This document shows, one piece after another, positions 35,201 to 42,855 of a stretch of 64,000 bases of DNA (its first letter is position 1; every line of letters starts with the position of its first letter). A program made the position numbers and the translations under genes. This stretch comes from Ruminococcus sp. (GTDB lineage: Bacteria; Bacillota; Clostridia; Oscillospirales; Ruminococcaceae). The stretch lies in the NCBI RefSeq assembly GCF_017464355.1, contig NZ_JAFUAG010000029.1:1-64000 (forward strand), in the 5' to 3' direction. The notes beneath the pieces were generated by a model. That model searched no databases. It was not told the DNA's origin and worked only from the letters and a program-made list of their open reading frames with translations.

Positions 35201-35833
35201 CTCAGGATTCAGTGCGTTCTTTCTGAATTCCTCGATCTTCTCGAAGTTGGTCATCTCTCTTACATCTTCGATATCCCAAGTCTCGATCTTCTGGATCTCG
35301 TGGGAAGTACGGAAACCGTCGAAGAAGTGCAGGAAAGGAACTCTGCTCTCTATAGTAGACAGATGAGCAACAGTACCCAGATCCATTACCTCCTGTACGT
35401 TGGAGGAGCAGAGCATAGCGAAACCTGTCTGACGGCAAGCATATACGTCAGAGTGGTCACCGAAGATGTTCAGTGCGTGGGAAGCTACACATCTTGCGGA
35501 TACATGGATAACGCAGGGCAGCAGCTCGCCGGCGATCTTGTACATATTGGGGATCATCAGCAGCAGACCCTGAGAAGCGGTGTAGGTGGTGGTCAGCGCA
35601 CCTGCACTCAGTGAGCCGTGTACAGTACCTGAAGCACCTGCCTCAGACTGCATTTCAGCAACCTTTACAGGTGTGCCGAACAGGTTCTTCTGTCCCTTAG
35701 CAGACCACTGGTCTGTGACCTCTGCCATAACAGAGGAAGGGGTGATGGGGTAGATAGCAGCGACTTCTGTAAAGGGATATGAAGCCCAAGCAGCAGCGTT
35801 GTTACCGTCCATGGTTTTCATTTTTCTTGCCAT
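32255..35833 (-). CDS. nifJ: pyruvate:ferredoxin (flavodoxin) oxidoreductase
   Basis: Single-chain homodimeric-type PFOR of 1192 aa: pyruvate + CoA + oxidised ferredoxin gives acetyl-CoA, CO2 and reduced ferredoxin. The N-terminal pyruvate-binding domain starts MKTMDGNNAAAWASYPFTEV with YPITPSS. Two ferredoxin-type 4Fe-4S clusters are in CIQCNFCSYVCP (about residue 700) and CTGCGSCVNVCP (about 755). A third uses CAGCGETPYAKL (about 828) in the thiamine diphosphate domain, with GGDGWAYDIGFSGVDH as its GDG motif. It is monocistronic, with its own promoter and terminator. Codon bias is extreme, as expected for a dominant fermentative enzyme that also feeds hydrogenase. Confidence 0.98.
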   Translation of the reverse strand: MARKMKTMDGNNAAAWASYPFTEVAAIYPITPSSVMAEVTDQWSAKGQKNLFGTPVKVAEMQSEAGASGTVHGSLSAGALTTTYTASQGLLLMIPNMYKIAGELLPCVIHVSARCVASHALNIFGDHSDVYACRQTGFAMLCSSNVQEVMDLGTVAHLSTIESRVPFLHFFDGFRTSHEIQKIETWDIEDVREMTNFEKIEEFRKNALNPEHPVLKGTAQNPDIFFQAREACNPYYDAVPGIVEDYMNKVNAKIGTDYKLFNYYGAEDATHVIVAMGSVCDTIEETIDYLNANEGTKLGLVKVRLYRPFAADRLVAALPSTVEQISVLDRTKEPGSLGEPLYLDVVAALKGTQFHDIPVASGRYGLGSKDTTPDQIKAVYWNASWKENYKPRFTLGINDDVTNLSLESEGKLDSAPAGTTACKFWGLGADGTVGANKNSIKIIGDHTDLYAQAYFAYDSKKSGGVTVSHLRFGKTPIKSTYLINQADFVACHNESYINKYNMVQDIKPGGTFLLNCQWDEKELDKHLPGQVKRYIAENNIKFYTINGVKIGKEIGLGNRINTVLQSAFFKLSGIIPMEDAIKYMKDAATASYSKKGEAIVKMNHDAIDAGCQQVVEVKVPASWKKAKDTKMGMDKITEKQEKNKTLRDFINNIQIPCNAQEGDKLPVSTFKDMADGVFPQGSAAFEKRGIAVDVPAWNGANCIQCNFCSYVCPHAVIRPVIMTDDELKKAPKLAQDKAVPVNGMAGYNFVMTMSALDCTGCGSCVNVCPGKKGEKALNMMPLETQLAEQEVFNYALTLADKPEVHEKFKETTVKGSQFKQPLLEFSGACAGCGETPYAKLITQLFGDRMYIANATGCSSIWGGSAPSTPYTTNKEGKGPAWANSLFEDNAEYGYGMFLAQSTIRNRTIAKVLELSKSTKAAAVKEAAEAYLSTVDDGAANKAATAELVAALKKSKTKAADEILKDADYLAKKSMWIFGGDGWAYDIGFSGVDHVLASGEDVNIFVFDTEVYSNTGGQSSKSTPTGAIAQFAAAGKEVKKKDLAGIAMSYGYVYVAHVAMGADMNQCLKAISEAESYHGPSIIIGYAPCINHGIKGGMKLAQTEEKKAVQAGYWHLYRYDPRLKEAGKNPFILDSKAPSADYREFIMGEVRYNALARQNPERAEKLFSKAEQNAKDRYDYLMRYAKLYNTEEK

Positions 35834-35874
35834 TTAAACGATCATCCTTTCTACGGGTCCTTGACCCGACATGA

Positions 35875-35895
35875 TTTGAGAAACGTTTTCTCAAA
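35875..35895. promoter_or_regulatory. cre-like palindrome in the nifJ leader
   Basis: Arms TTTGAGAAA (35875-35883) and TTTCTCAAA (35887-35895) around CGT: a perfect 9-bp inverted repeat containing the GAAACGTTTTC core typical of CcpA/LacI-family sites. It lies downstream of the promoter, where a bound repressor would block elongation. As RNA it is also a hairpin, and a second one (CGGGTC/GACCCG, 35854-35868) lies nearer the RBS. Confidence 0.5.
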
Positions 35896-35997
35896 GAGCG
35901 GCTTGTGTAAAAGTTAGTAAAAAGCAACTTATGTCCTACAAATTATCAGGCCATAATTTATACATATTTACCAAATGACACCCGCCTTAACTCTTAT

Positions 35998-36026
35998 AGT
36001 ATACCACTTTTTTTTTAATTTGTAAA
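35998..36026 (-). promoter_or_regulatory. promoter of nifJ
   Basis: Minus-strand TTTACA (36021-36026), 17 bp including an A-tract, TATACT (35998-36003). The leader would be about 160 nt. Confidence 0.7.
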
Positions 36027-36088
36027 TACCCTTTTTCGGTTTTTTTACTGTATAGAGCAGTTTTTTTATATATATTTTTGTGTAAAAT

Positions 36089-36106
36089 GGTTAGTTGGTA
36101 CTAACC
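36089..36106. promoter_or_regulatory. palindrome upstream of the nifJ promoter
   Basis: GGTTAGT (36089-36095), TGGT, ACTAACC (36100-36106). The 9-mer TTAGTTGGT inside it recurs in inverse orientation at 36153-36161. The 607-bp gap 35834-36440 otherwise holds only the promoter and terminator features listed and the hairpin at 36195-36233. Confidence 0.4.
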
Positions 36107-36194
36107 TAACTTTTTCTTTGATAATTTACTAATATGACTATCCCTTTAGCACACCAACTAAAAAATGCGGTAAACAAAAGGATAATTGAGCATT

Positions 36195-36233
36195 GTATAT
36201 CTTTCCCCCGCCTGCGGCGGGGGAAAGATATAC
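36195..36233. repeat. 18-bp perfect hairpin element
   Basis: GTATATCTTTCCCCCGCC (36195-36212), loop TGC, and its exact complement (36216-36233). There is no T-run on either side. Similar in design to the elements at 27-77 and 48397-48445 (AT-rich outer stem, TTTCCC, GC-rich centre). Confidence 0.6.
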
Positions 36234-36363
36234 GCCAAGAACCTTAAGTTCTGTATAGCCGCTGTTTTTGTGGTGTGTCAGCGGGATAACCACATTTACT
36301 GATATAAGACCCCATGCTCCGATGTGTATTACCGATCGGTATAATGTGCCGTCGGGTCGGGAC

Positions 36364-36401
36364 AAAAAACCCGCCGCAGCACCCAACGGTACTGCGGCGG
36401 T
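36364..36401 (-). terminator. terminator of the GH130 gene
   Basis: A 13-bp stem (36371-36383 with 36388-36400, one mismatch) followed on the minus strand by GTTTTTT. About 40 bp past the stop. Confidence 0.9.
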
Positions 36402-36440
36402 CATCATTCTATAAGACTATAAGATCATTTATCCCTATCA

Positions 36441-37448
36441 TCAAACGGAAGAGTGGTTCTTCACATAATCTACCACGTCATCAACGGTGGTGAATGCCAT
36501 GCTTACGCAGGTATCTGCGCAGCCGTAGTAGATAGCGATCCTGCCTGTGTCAGCGTCTACCAGTGTAGCGCAGGGGAATGTTACGTTCTGTACGTCGCCT
36601 ACGCACTCATAGATCTTCTGGGGGCTCAGCAGGTACTCAGCACATCTGTACTTTACCTTCCAGGGCTCGTCCTTGTCCAGTATGCAGGCGGAGAAGCTGT
36701 AAACGAAGCCGTTGCAGCTTTCCAGAACGCCGTGGTAGAAGCACAGCCAGCCCTCGCTGGTCTCTATCGGGATAGGACCTGCGCCTATCTTCTTGGACTC
36801 CCATGCCTTCAGGGGTCCCATAACGTGTCTGTGCTCGCCCCAGTACTTCATATCGGGAGACTGGGAGATATACATATCACCGAAAGGTGTGTGGCCGCTG
36901 TCAGAGGGTCTGGAGAACATTACGAACTTGTCATTGATCTTTCTGGGGAACAGCACGCCGTTTCTGTTGAAGGGCAGGAATGCGTTCTCGCACTGATAGA
37001 AAGTCTTGAAATCAAAGGTGTAGCCTACACCGATAGTGGGCTTCCAGCCGTAAGCGTTGCACCAGGTCACCCAGAACCTGTCCTCGATAAAGCATACTCT
37101 GGGGTCATAGCCGTAGCCCCACTGGTTAACCTCCTCGGTAGACTTTTCAGCCTGCTCGAACACGATCCTGTCAGGGTCGATGTTCCAGTGGATACCGTCC
37201 TCGGAGAAGCCTGCGTGCAGCTCCATGTTCCTTACCTTGTCGTCAACACGGAACACACCTGCGAAGTGGCCCTTGTCGCTCTCAAAGGGAACGACAGCGC
37301 TGTTGAAGATAGAGTTTGAGGTAGGCAGAAGGTCTCTGGGGATTATGGGGTTAGCGTCATATCTCCAGATAACGTCCTTGCAGTCTGCGGGCTTGTCCTG
37401 CCAGGGGATATTGGGCAGTGAAACGCCGTTGATGATCTGTGTTTTCAT
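36441..37448 (-). CDS. GH130 beta-1,4-mannooligosaccharide phosphorylase
   Basis: 335 aa, cytoplasmic (no signal peptide). GH130 enzymes phosphorolyse beta-mannosides to alpha-mannose 1-phosphate. The five-bladed propeller is seen from [28 protein letters not shown] through FRVDDK and [24 protein letters not shown], and [24 protein letters not shown] to [19 protein letters not shown]. The sequence closely recalls the R. albus enzyme RaMP2, which acts on mannooligosaccharides rather than mannosyl-glucose; this is from memory. The start at 37448 follows AAAGGTGG; 22 upstream codons in frame are leader. Divergent from the xyloglucanase gene. Confidence 0.93.
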   Translation of the reverse strand: MKTQIINGVSLPNIPWQDKPADCKDVIWRYDANPIIPRDLLPTSNSIFNSAVVPFESDKGHFAGVFRVDDKVRNMELHAGFSEDGIHWNIDPDRIVFEQAEKSTEEVNQWGYGYDPRVCFIEDRFWVTWCNAYGWKPTIGVGYTFDFKTFYQCENAFLPFNRNGVLFPRKINDKFVMFSRPSDSGHTPFGDMYISQSPDMKYWGEHRHVMGPLKAWESKKIGAGPIPIETSEGWLCFYHGVLESCNGFVYSFSACILDKDEPWKVKYRCAEYLLSPQKIYECVGDVQNVTFPCATLVDADTGRIAIYYGCADTCVSMAFTTVDDVVDYVKNHSSV

Positions 37449-37516
37449 AATGATGATCCACCTTTCGTTAATATCATGTCGAGTGTCCGCGTACACTTCG
37501 CGGTCATCTTGCATAC

Positions 37517-37545
37517 ATTATACACAATTATTGCGGATTTTGCAA
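37517..37545 (-). promoter_or_regulatory. promoter of the GH130 gene
   Basis: Minus-strand TTGCAA (37540-37545), 17 bp, TATAAT (37517-37522). Confidence 0.75.
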
Positions 37546-37581
37546 GCCCCGACGACCTTCAAGAAAACGATTAACCCTGAA

Positions 37582-37595
37582 TGAAAACGTATACT
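37582..37595. promoter_or_regulatory. cre-like site between GH130 and GH74
   Basis: TGAAAACGTATACT agrees with the catabolite-responsive element consensus TGWAARCGYTWNCW at 13 of 14 positions. It lies 37 bp upstream of the GH130 -35 box and 170 bp upstream of the GH74 -35 box. Confidence 0.5.
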
Positions 37596-37764
37596 TTTGA
37601 AAAGTTAATATATTTTTTACAATTGGCGCCGCCCTCGGAGGATATTATTTTTGCATACTGTCACTTTTGTTGCACTTTTCTGAACCTTCTCCCGCACCTG
37701 ACCCCCCTGCTGCCATGACAAAATATGCTGATATTTTAGTATATTTCATTATATTCGGATTTCG

Positions 37765-37793
37765 TTGACTTGAAGGCTGAAATATAGTATAAT
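37765..37793 (+). promoter_or_regulatory. promoter of the GH74 gene
   Basis: TTGACT (37765-37770), 17 bp, TATAAT (37788-37793), about 50 bp before the start codon. Confidence 0.82.
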
Positions 37794-37802
37794 GGGGAAA
37801 AC

Positions 37803-37819
37803 CTGTAAACGTTTTACAG
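37803..37819. promoter_or_regulatory. operator-like palindrome at GH74 transcript start
   Basis: CTGTAAA (37803-37809), CGT, TTTACAG (37813-37819): a perfect dyad about 10 bp after the -10 box. The AAACGTTT core is that of LacI-family/CcpA sites, and its position would give roadblock repression. Confidence 0.55.
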
Positions 37820-37845
37820 CAAACGACTTAAAGGGAGGAATTTTC

Positions 37846-40149
37846 ATGAGGGGTAGAAAAGCCATAGCCGCAGCCTGTGCGGCAGCAGTTTGTCTTGGTG
37901 TTATGGCAGGCTGTTCGGACAAGAAGACCGATGACAGCAAGAAAGATACTTCCGCGGCGGAGGGCACAGCTGTGACAGAAGAGAACGCATATTACAACGC
38001 TCAGCCTGTGGATACGGGCTGGGAATGGTCGAACGTTGAGATAGTCGGGGGCGGCTTTGTGCCCAACATCATCTACAACCCCACCGAGGAGGGACTGGTG
38101 TACTGCCGCACGGATATCGGCGGTGCATACAAGCTGAACAAGGAAACAAACCGTTGGGAATGCATAACTGATTTCATCGGGGGCGATGACTGGAACTACA
38201 TGGGCATTGAAAGCATTGCCACCGACCCTGTGGAGCCCAACCGCGTATACATTGCGGCGGGCACCTATTCCAGTGCGCCGGGTGCTATTTTCTATTCGGA
38301 CGACTACGGCGAGAACTGGGGCATTTTCGAGCTGCCCTTCGGCTGCGGCGGAAATGAAGTCGGCCGAGGTGCGGGAGAAAGGCTTCAGGTAGACCCCAAC
38401 GACAACTCCATAATATACTTCGGTTCAAGGGCGGACGGCCTGTGGAAGTCGGAGGACTACGGCAGGACCTGGGCTGAGGTGACAAGCTTCCCCACCAAGG
38501 GGGGCTACACCGAGGACGGCTATGCCCAGGGACTTACCTTTGTGGCCTTTGACAAATCCAGCGGTGAAGCGGGCAAGGCCACGCAGACTATCTTCGTGGG
38601 GGCGGCGGCCACCAAGGGCAACTACATCTACCGTTCGGACGACGGCGGACAGACCTGGACGGAGATAGAAAATCCTCCTGCCATTACCGCGGGGGACGAC
38701 AGGCAGCTGCTAAAACCCTGCCAGGGCGAGGTAAGCTCAGACGGTCATCTCTACACCTCATGGTCCATGAAGATAGGCCCCAACGGCGCCATGGAGGGTG
38801 CTATACAGAAGTACAACATTGCCACAGGCGAGTGGAAGGAGATATCTCCCGAGACCTCACTGACCTGCGGCTACAACGGCATATCCGTAAACCCCAATGA
38901 CCCCAACATGATAGTATGCACTACCCTTGACCTCTGGGCGATAGTGGACAACGTCTTCGTAAGCTTCGACGGCGGCGAGACCTGGGGCAGCATATGGACA
39001 AGGGACGAGGACAAGAACCGTGTTGACAACTACACCATGGATATATCCTCCAGTGAATGGCTGTTCTGGCAGGATCAGCTGAAACCCGGCTGGTGGATGA
39101 CAGGTGTGGCCATAAACCCCTTTGACCCCGATGAGATAATGTACGGCACAGGCGCCACTATCTACGGCACCACCAACCTGACCAAGGTCTTCGATGAGCC
39201 TGTGAACATCGAGGTAAGAGCCATGGGTGTGGAGGAAACGGCTATCTTTGATTTTGTTTCGCCCATGCCCAACGATGAGAACGCCCCCGACCTTTATTCT
39301 ATCATGGGGGATATCTACGGCTTCAAACACCAGGACGCAGATGTGGCGCCCAAGGAGCATTTCGGTGATTTCAAGTCCACCGACATAGACTGCGCAGCCC
39401 TTGATTACCACATAGTTGTCCGTGCCACCGATGAGGGTCCCGGGACTATCTATTATTCCACCGATGCGGCCGACACCTGGGAGGCTGTCGAAACTCTTCC
39501 CGAGGGTGTTAAAAAGGCTTCTGGCGGAACGGTAAAGCTTTCCGCTGACGGCGGTACTATACTGTATGCCGCAGGTGTGGCGGGGGCAGGTGTGTTCACC
39601 TCTGATGACTTCGGCAAAAGCTGGAGCCTCTGCGAGGGCGTGCCCTCGGCTTCCCAGATAGAGACCGACAAGGTGGACCCGAACAAGTTCTATGCTGCCT
39701 TTGACGGCACGGTATATGTCAGCACCGACAAGGGCAAAAGCTGGAAAAACCTGACCACCCTGCTGGTATCAAGCTTTACCATGCAGGCCTGCCCTGATGT
39801 TTCGGGCGACCTCTGGATAAACATTGGCTCGGGTCTTTTCCTGCTGGATACCGAAACGGGCGAGCTGACCAATATGTCAGAAAACCTCCAGGACTGCAAG
39901 GCCATAGGCTTCGGCAAGGCCGAAAAGGACGGCGATTACATGACTATCTATATGCTCGGCCAGGCCAACGAACAGGGCTTCGGTGTGTATATGTCCCGGG
40001 ATAAAGGCGCCACCTGGAAACGCATAAACGACGACGCCCACAAGTGGGGCAACGTAAACAACGTCATCTCGGGCGACCCCAAAACCTTCGGCAGAGTCTA
40101 CATCAGCACCAACGGCCGCGGCATTATCCGCGGCGATGTAAAGCAGTAA
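37846..40149 (+). CDS. GH74 xyloglucanase, surface lipoprotein
   Basis: 767 aa. The lipoprotein signal ends in VMAGC (C23), and a short D/K/S/T-rich linker follows. The rest is the tandem seven-bladed propeller pair of GH74 endo-xyloglucanases, with many Asp-box-type repeats (SDDGGQTWTE, STDKGKSWKN, SRDKGATWKR). YCRTDIGGAYK near residue 88 carries the first catalytic aspartate; the second domain has DIDCAALDY near 513. There is no dockerin, so it is tethered to the membrane rather than to a cellulosome. The ATG at 37846 follows AGGGAGG; upstream codons in frame include the promoter and are not coding. It converges on rqcH across a giant inverted repeat. Confidence 0.95.
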   Translation: MRGRKAIAAACAAAVCLGVMAGCSDKKTDDSKKDTSAAEGTAVTEENAYYNAQPVDTGWEWSNVEIVGGGFVPNIIYNPTEEGLVYCRTDIGGAYKLNKETNRWECITDFIGGDDWNYMGIESIATDPVEPNRVYIAAGTYSSAPGAIFYSDDYGENWGIFELPFGCGGNEVGRGAGERLQVDPNDNSIIYFGSRADGLWKSEDYGRTWAEVTSFPTKGGYTEDGYAQGLTFVAFDKSSGEAGKATQTIFVGAAATKGNYIYRSDDGGQTWTEIENPPAITAGDDRQLLKPCQGEVSSDGHLYTSWSMKIGPNGAMEGAIQKYNIATGEWKEISPETSLTCGYNGISVNPNDPNMIVCTTLDLWAIVDNVFVSFDGGETWGSIWTRDEDKNRVDNYTMDISSSEWLFWQDQLKPGWWMTGVAINPFDPDEIMYGTGATIYGTTNLTKVFDEPVNIEVRAMGVEETAIFDFVSPMPNDENAPDLYSIMGDIYGFKHQDADVAPKEHFGDFKSTDIDCAALDYHIVVRATDEGPGTIYYSTDAADTWEAVETLPEGVKKASGGTVKLSADGGTILYAAGVAGAGVFTSDDFGKSWSLCEGVPSASQIETDKVDPNKFYAAFDGTVYVSTDKGKSWKNLTTLLVSSFTMQACPDVSGDLWINIGSGLFLLDTETGELTNMSENLQDCKAIGFGKAEKDGDYMTIYMLGQANEQGFGVYMSRDKGATWKRINDDAHKWGNVNNVISGDPKTFGRVYISTNGRGIIRGDVKQ

Positions 40150-40485
40150 CAAAAAACAGCCCCCGCTTGAGGGGTGGTGTTCACAGAGAAATTCGTGTAT
40201 TTTATTGGGGGAAACCTTTCTGAAGAAAGGTTATCCCCCAAACCCCTTTCCAAAGACTTTTATATTTGGGGGCGAAAGGGCGCCGTACTATCGGAGTATG
40301 GCGAATGTCCGAACTCTGCGTTCTATCGCAGAATGGCACCCTTTCGCCCCCAAACGTAAAAAGTTTTAGGGAGGGGGTCTGGGGGACGACCCTTTTTCAA
40401 AAGGGTCTCCCCCAGTAAATACATAAGTTTTTCTGTGAACACCACTACCCCAAGCAGGGGCTGTTTTTGTTACTGCTTTACTTCG
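40135..40485. repeat. giant 351-bp inverted repeat between convergent genes
   Basis: The left arm (40135-40284) and right arm (40335-40485) are near-complete reverse complements with few mismatches and small gaps, around a 50-nt centre. The outer ends include the last codons and stops of both genes: each reads GTAAAGCAGTAAC, encoding VKQ-stop. Shared blocks include GTGGTGTTCACAGA and TTTGGGGGCGAAAGGG. Each arm also holds its own hairpin (GGGGGA...TCCCCC at 40207-40239; GGGGGA...TCCCCC at 40381-40412). No ORF; probably acts as a bidirectional 3' end. Confidence 0.85.
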
Positions 40486-42254
40486 AGGCTTTGCACGAGG
40501 TCTTCGTCGGGTTTAACGGTTATGGTATAGTTATGGGTAAAAATTACCATACCGGGTTTTGAGCCTGCGGGTTTCTTTACGAACTTAACGAAAGTATAGT
40601 CCACGTCGGCTCTTGAAGAAGTTTTAGCTTTGGAGTAATAGGCGGCGATGACAGCGGCCTCTTCGATAGTACGGTCTGGGGGCAGCTCATCGGGGGTGAA
40701 CTTAGCGGCCTCGCCTTTATCGGGGCAGCTGATTATCACATGGCAGCCTGTTATATCTTTAGCGTGGAGCCAGACATCGGTCTTTCTGGAGTCCTTGCAG
40801 GTCAGCCTGTCGTTCTGGGCATTATTTCTGCCCACCCTTATCTCAAAGCCCTCGCTGGAACGGAACCTCATGGGTGGCAGAGCTTTTGGGGGCTTACCTT
40901 TCGATCTGCCGCGGCTGATATAGCCCTGCTCGGTCAGCTCCTGTCTGAGGGCAGCTATATCGCCCTCGGTGCGGGCACGGGTAAGGGCATCCAGCACGGT
41001 ATCCAGGTACCTGGCTTCCTCCTCGCCTTTGGCTATCAGGTCGTTGAGGACTTTCTCGGCGGTATCCAGCTTGCGGTACTCCTTGAAATACTTCTGGGCG
41101 TTCTGCACGGGGGTCAGGCGCTTATCAAGCTTTACCGTGACCTCGGGCTGGCCTTCATCGTAGAAGTTTACAAGCTTAGCCTCGGTCATGCCTTTTTCCA
41201 GCTGATAGAGGTTGGCGGTGATAAGGTCGCCGTACTGTTTCAGCTGTTCGCGCCTGGCGCAGTCTTTCAGTTCGAGCTGCTGGTTCTTCACCCTGGACTC
41301 GGTGCGGTCTATAGTATTTGCCAGCAGCCTGAAAAGGTCCTGGGCTTTCTGGCGGGTGCGGGAGAGGCTGTCTCTTTCCGCATAGAAATAGTCCAGCAGC
41401 TGCGAGGGTGTATCAAACTGCTTTGTCACCATAAGTCCGCCGTACTGGTCGATATTGCAGAAGCAGAAATCTTTCAGCTCGCCCCCCGTGGTCTTAAGGA
41501 GGGTGTACCTGTTCTCGCCGTTTTCCAGCTGGGTGCGTATCTTTTTGATGTAGAACCAGAGCCTGTCCTTATGGTCATCGGTCATCTCCCCCACTATGAC
41601 CTCAGCGGAGTGGGAGGTGAAGAAGGCGCACTCTCTGGCAAATACGGGCGATATGCCCTGAAAGGTCTTCATAATGCCCTTGGAAAGCTCAGCCTTTGCA
41701 GACTCGGCCAGCTTTTCCTCAAACTCCTCACGGGTGCATTCCGTCAGGGATATCCTGCCGTCACCCTGAGGCAGGGTGTATATGACCCCCGGAAGTACGG
41801 GTGTTTCGGAGGTCTCTGAGGATATGCGCTTTATGCTGTCGATTATTTTTCCGTCCTTATCCATCAGCAGAAGATTTGAGCGCCTGCCCATAAGTTCCAC
41901 CGTAATGGTCAGCCTGACAATATCGCCCAGTTCGTTGGCGGCGTCAAAGTCCAGCATGATGACACGCTCGTAGTCGGGCTGCCTTATGTCCACCAGTTTA
42001 GCGGAGGACAGGTGCTTCCTCATCAGCATACAGAACATGGGCGGCTGCTTGGGGTTCTCGATATCCGCAGTGGTCAGGTGCAGCCTTGCCGTGCCCGATA
42101 CGGTGTTTATTATCAGCTTTTTCAGCCCCTCATAGGTGCGTATGGCCAGCAGCAGCTCCCCTTTTGAGGGCTGGTGTATCTTATCCACTCTGCCGCCCAC
42201 CAGGGGCATAAGTTCCTTTTTTATCTCGCTCAGGAAAACTCCGTCAAGCGCCAT
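40470..42254 (-). CDS. rqcH: RqcH / NFACT family ribosome-quality-control protein
   Basis: 594 aa, the bacterial homolog of Rqc2/NEMF (older name FbpA). It binds stalled 50S-peptidyl-tRNA and recruits alanyl-tRNA to add C-terminal alanine tails for degradation. The NFACT-N domain begins MALDGVFLSEIKKELMPLVGGRVDKIHQPS. The GRRSNLLLMD motif lies near 125, a long coiled coil covers about 290-430, and the NFACT-R domain has DVWLHAKDITGCHVII near 510. Normal length. Last gene of the tatD operon, 24 bp after the Nudix gene. Confidence 0.96.
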   Translation of the reverse strand: MALDGVFLSEIKKELMPLVGGRVDKIHQPSKGELLLAIRTYEGLKKLIINTVSGTARLHLTTADIENPKQPPMFCMLMRKHLSSAKLVDIRQPDYERVIMLDFDAANELGDIVRLTITVELMGRRSNLLLMDKDGKIIDSIKRISSETSETPVLPGVIYTLPQGDGRISLTECTREEFEEKLAESAKAELSKGIMKTFQGISPVFARECAFFTSHSAEVIVGEMTDDHKDRLWFYIKKIRTQLENGENRYTLLKTTGGELKDFCFCNIDQYGGLMVTKQFDTPSQLLDYFYAERDSLSRTRQKAQDLFRLLANTIDRTESRVKNQQLELKDCARREQLKQYGDLITANLYQLEKGMTEAKLVNFYDEGQPEVTVKLDKRLTPVQNAQKYFKEYRKLDTAEKVLNDLIAKGEEEARYLDTVLDALTRARTEGDIAALRQELTEQGYISRGRSKGKPPKALPPMRFRSSEGFEIRVGRNNAQNDRLTCKDSRKTDVWLHAKDITGCHVIISCPDKGEAAKFTPDELPPDRTIEEAAVIAAYYSKAKTSSRADVDYTFVKFVKKPAGSKPGMVIFTHNYTITVKPDEDLVQSLEVKQ

Positions 42255-42278
42255 TCATCTCATCTCCAATGGGTCAGT

Positions 42279-42791
42279 TTACTTTTTGCCGTAATACTCT
42301 TTCATGAACTTCATATATATGGCATAGGCCGCATTGCCCGGGGCATCGGGGAAGATAGTATCTATCACCCTTTCCGCGGGGGTCCATTCAGCCCAGTCCA
42401 CTTCGCTTGAAAGCACCAGCGGCTGTTTTTTCGTCCGTGATATGAAGCCGTGCATGAGCAGCCCCTGCTGCTCGAACCAGTAGGTGCCTGCATAGTCAAG
42501 GCTGTCAAGGGAAATACCGATCTCCTCCCTGACCTCCCTCAGCGCCGTCTGCTCGGCATTTTCCCCGGGGGTGATATACCCCGAAACAAAAGAGGTATAC
42601 TTATCCGACATATAATCCTGCCGCAGCTGTACTATCTCATCAAACTCATTGGCCACCAGCACTATGGAACAGCTGGGAAAGGTATCGAACCAGAGTTTTT
42701 TGCAGCCCTCGCAGTAGGGCACCATGCCCTCATCTCCCGCAGGCCTTTCCGTAAGCTTGCTGCCGCAAACGGGACAATAGATATATCTCAT
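42279..42791 (-). CDS. Nudix hydrolase with zinc ribbon, NudC-like
   Basis: 170 aa. A zinc ribbon (CPVCGSKL...YCEGCKKLWF, residues about 6-33) precedes a Nudix fold whose box fits GX5EX7REVXEEXGI exactly (GYITPGE, then REVREEIGI). This order is that of NADH pyrophosphatase NudC, but the protein is shorter than NudC (about 260 aa) and lacks the N-terminal domain. The ATG at 42791 fits GAGGTG spacing better than the GTG three codons earlier. Substrate not assignable beyond a nucleoside diphosphate linked to another moiety. Confidence 0.9.
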   Translation of the reverse strand: MRYIYCPVCGSKLTERPAGDEGMVPYCEGCKKLWFDTFPSCSIVLVANEFDEIVQLRQDYMSDKYTSFVSGYITPGENAEQTALREVREEIGISLDSLDYAGTYWFEQQGLLMHGFISRTKKQPLVLSSEVDWAEWTPAERVIDTIFPDAPGNAAYAIYMKFMKEYYGKK

Positions 42792-42804
42792 TATACCCAC
42801 CTCA

Positions 42805-42838
42805 CTAAAAGGGTCGGAACAGTGCTGCTGTCCCGACC
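42805..42838 (-). terminator. terminator after the SseB-domain gene
   Basis: An 11-bp stem (42812-42822 with 42828-42838, one G-U pair) followed on the minus strand by CTTTTAG. It would reduce read-through into the Nudix and rqcH genes. Confidence 0.65.
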
Positions 42839-42855
42839 ATAGTAATTTACGTATA

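Noticed and set aside
33419-35614. 731-codon open frame on the + strand
   Set aside because: It lies wholly antisense to nifJ, which has all PFOR motifs and extreme codon bias; such bias creates long antisense frames. No RBS or recognisable motif.
40174-40359. 61-codon open frame in the giant inverted repeat
   Set aside because: It is confined to the palindromic element and has no RBS or motif.
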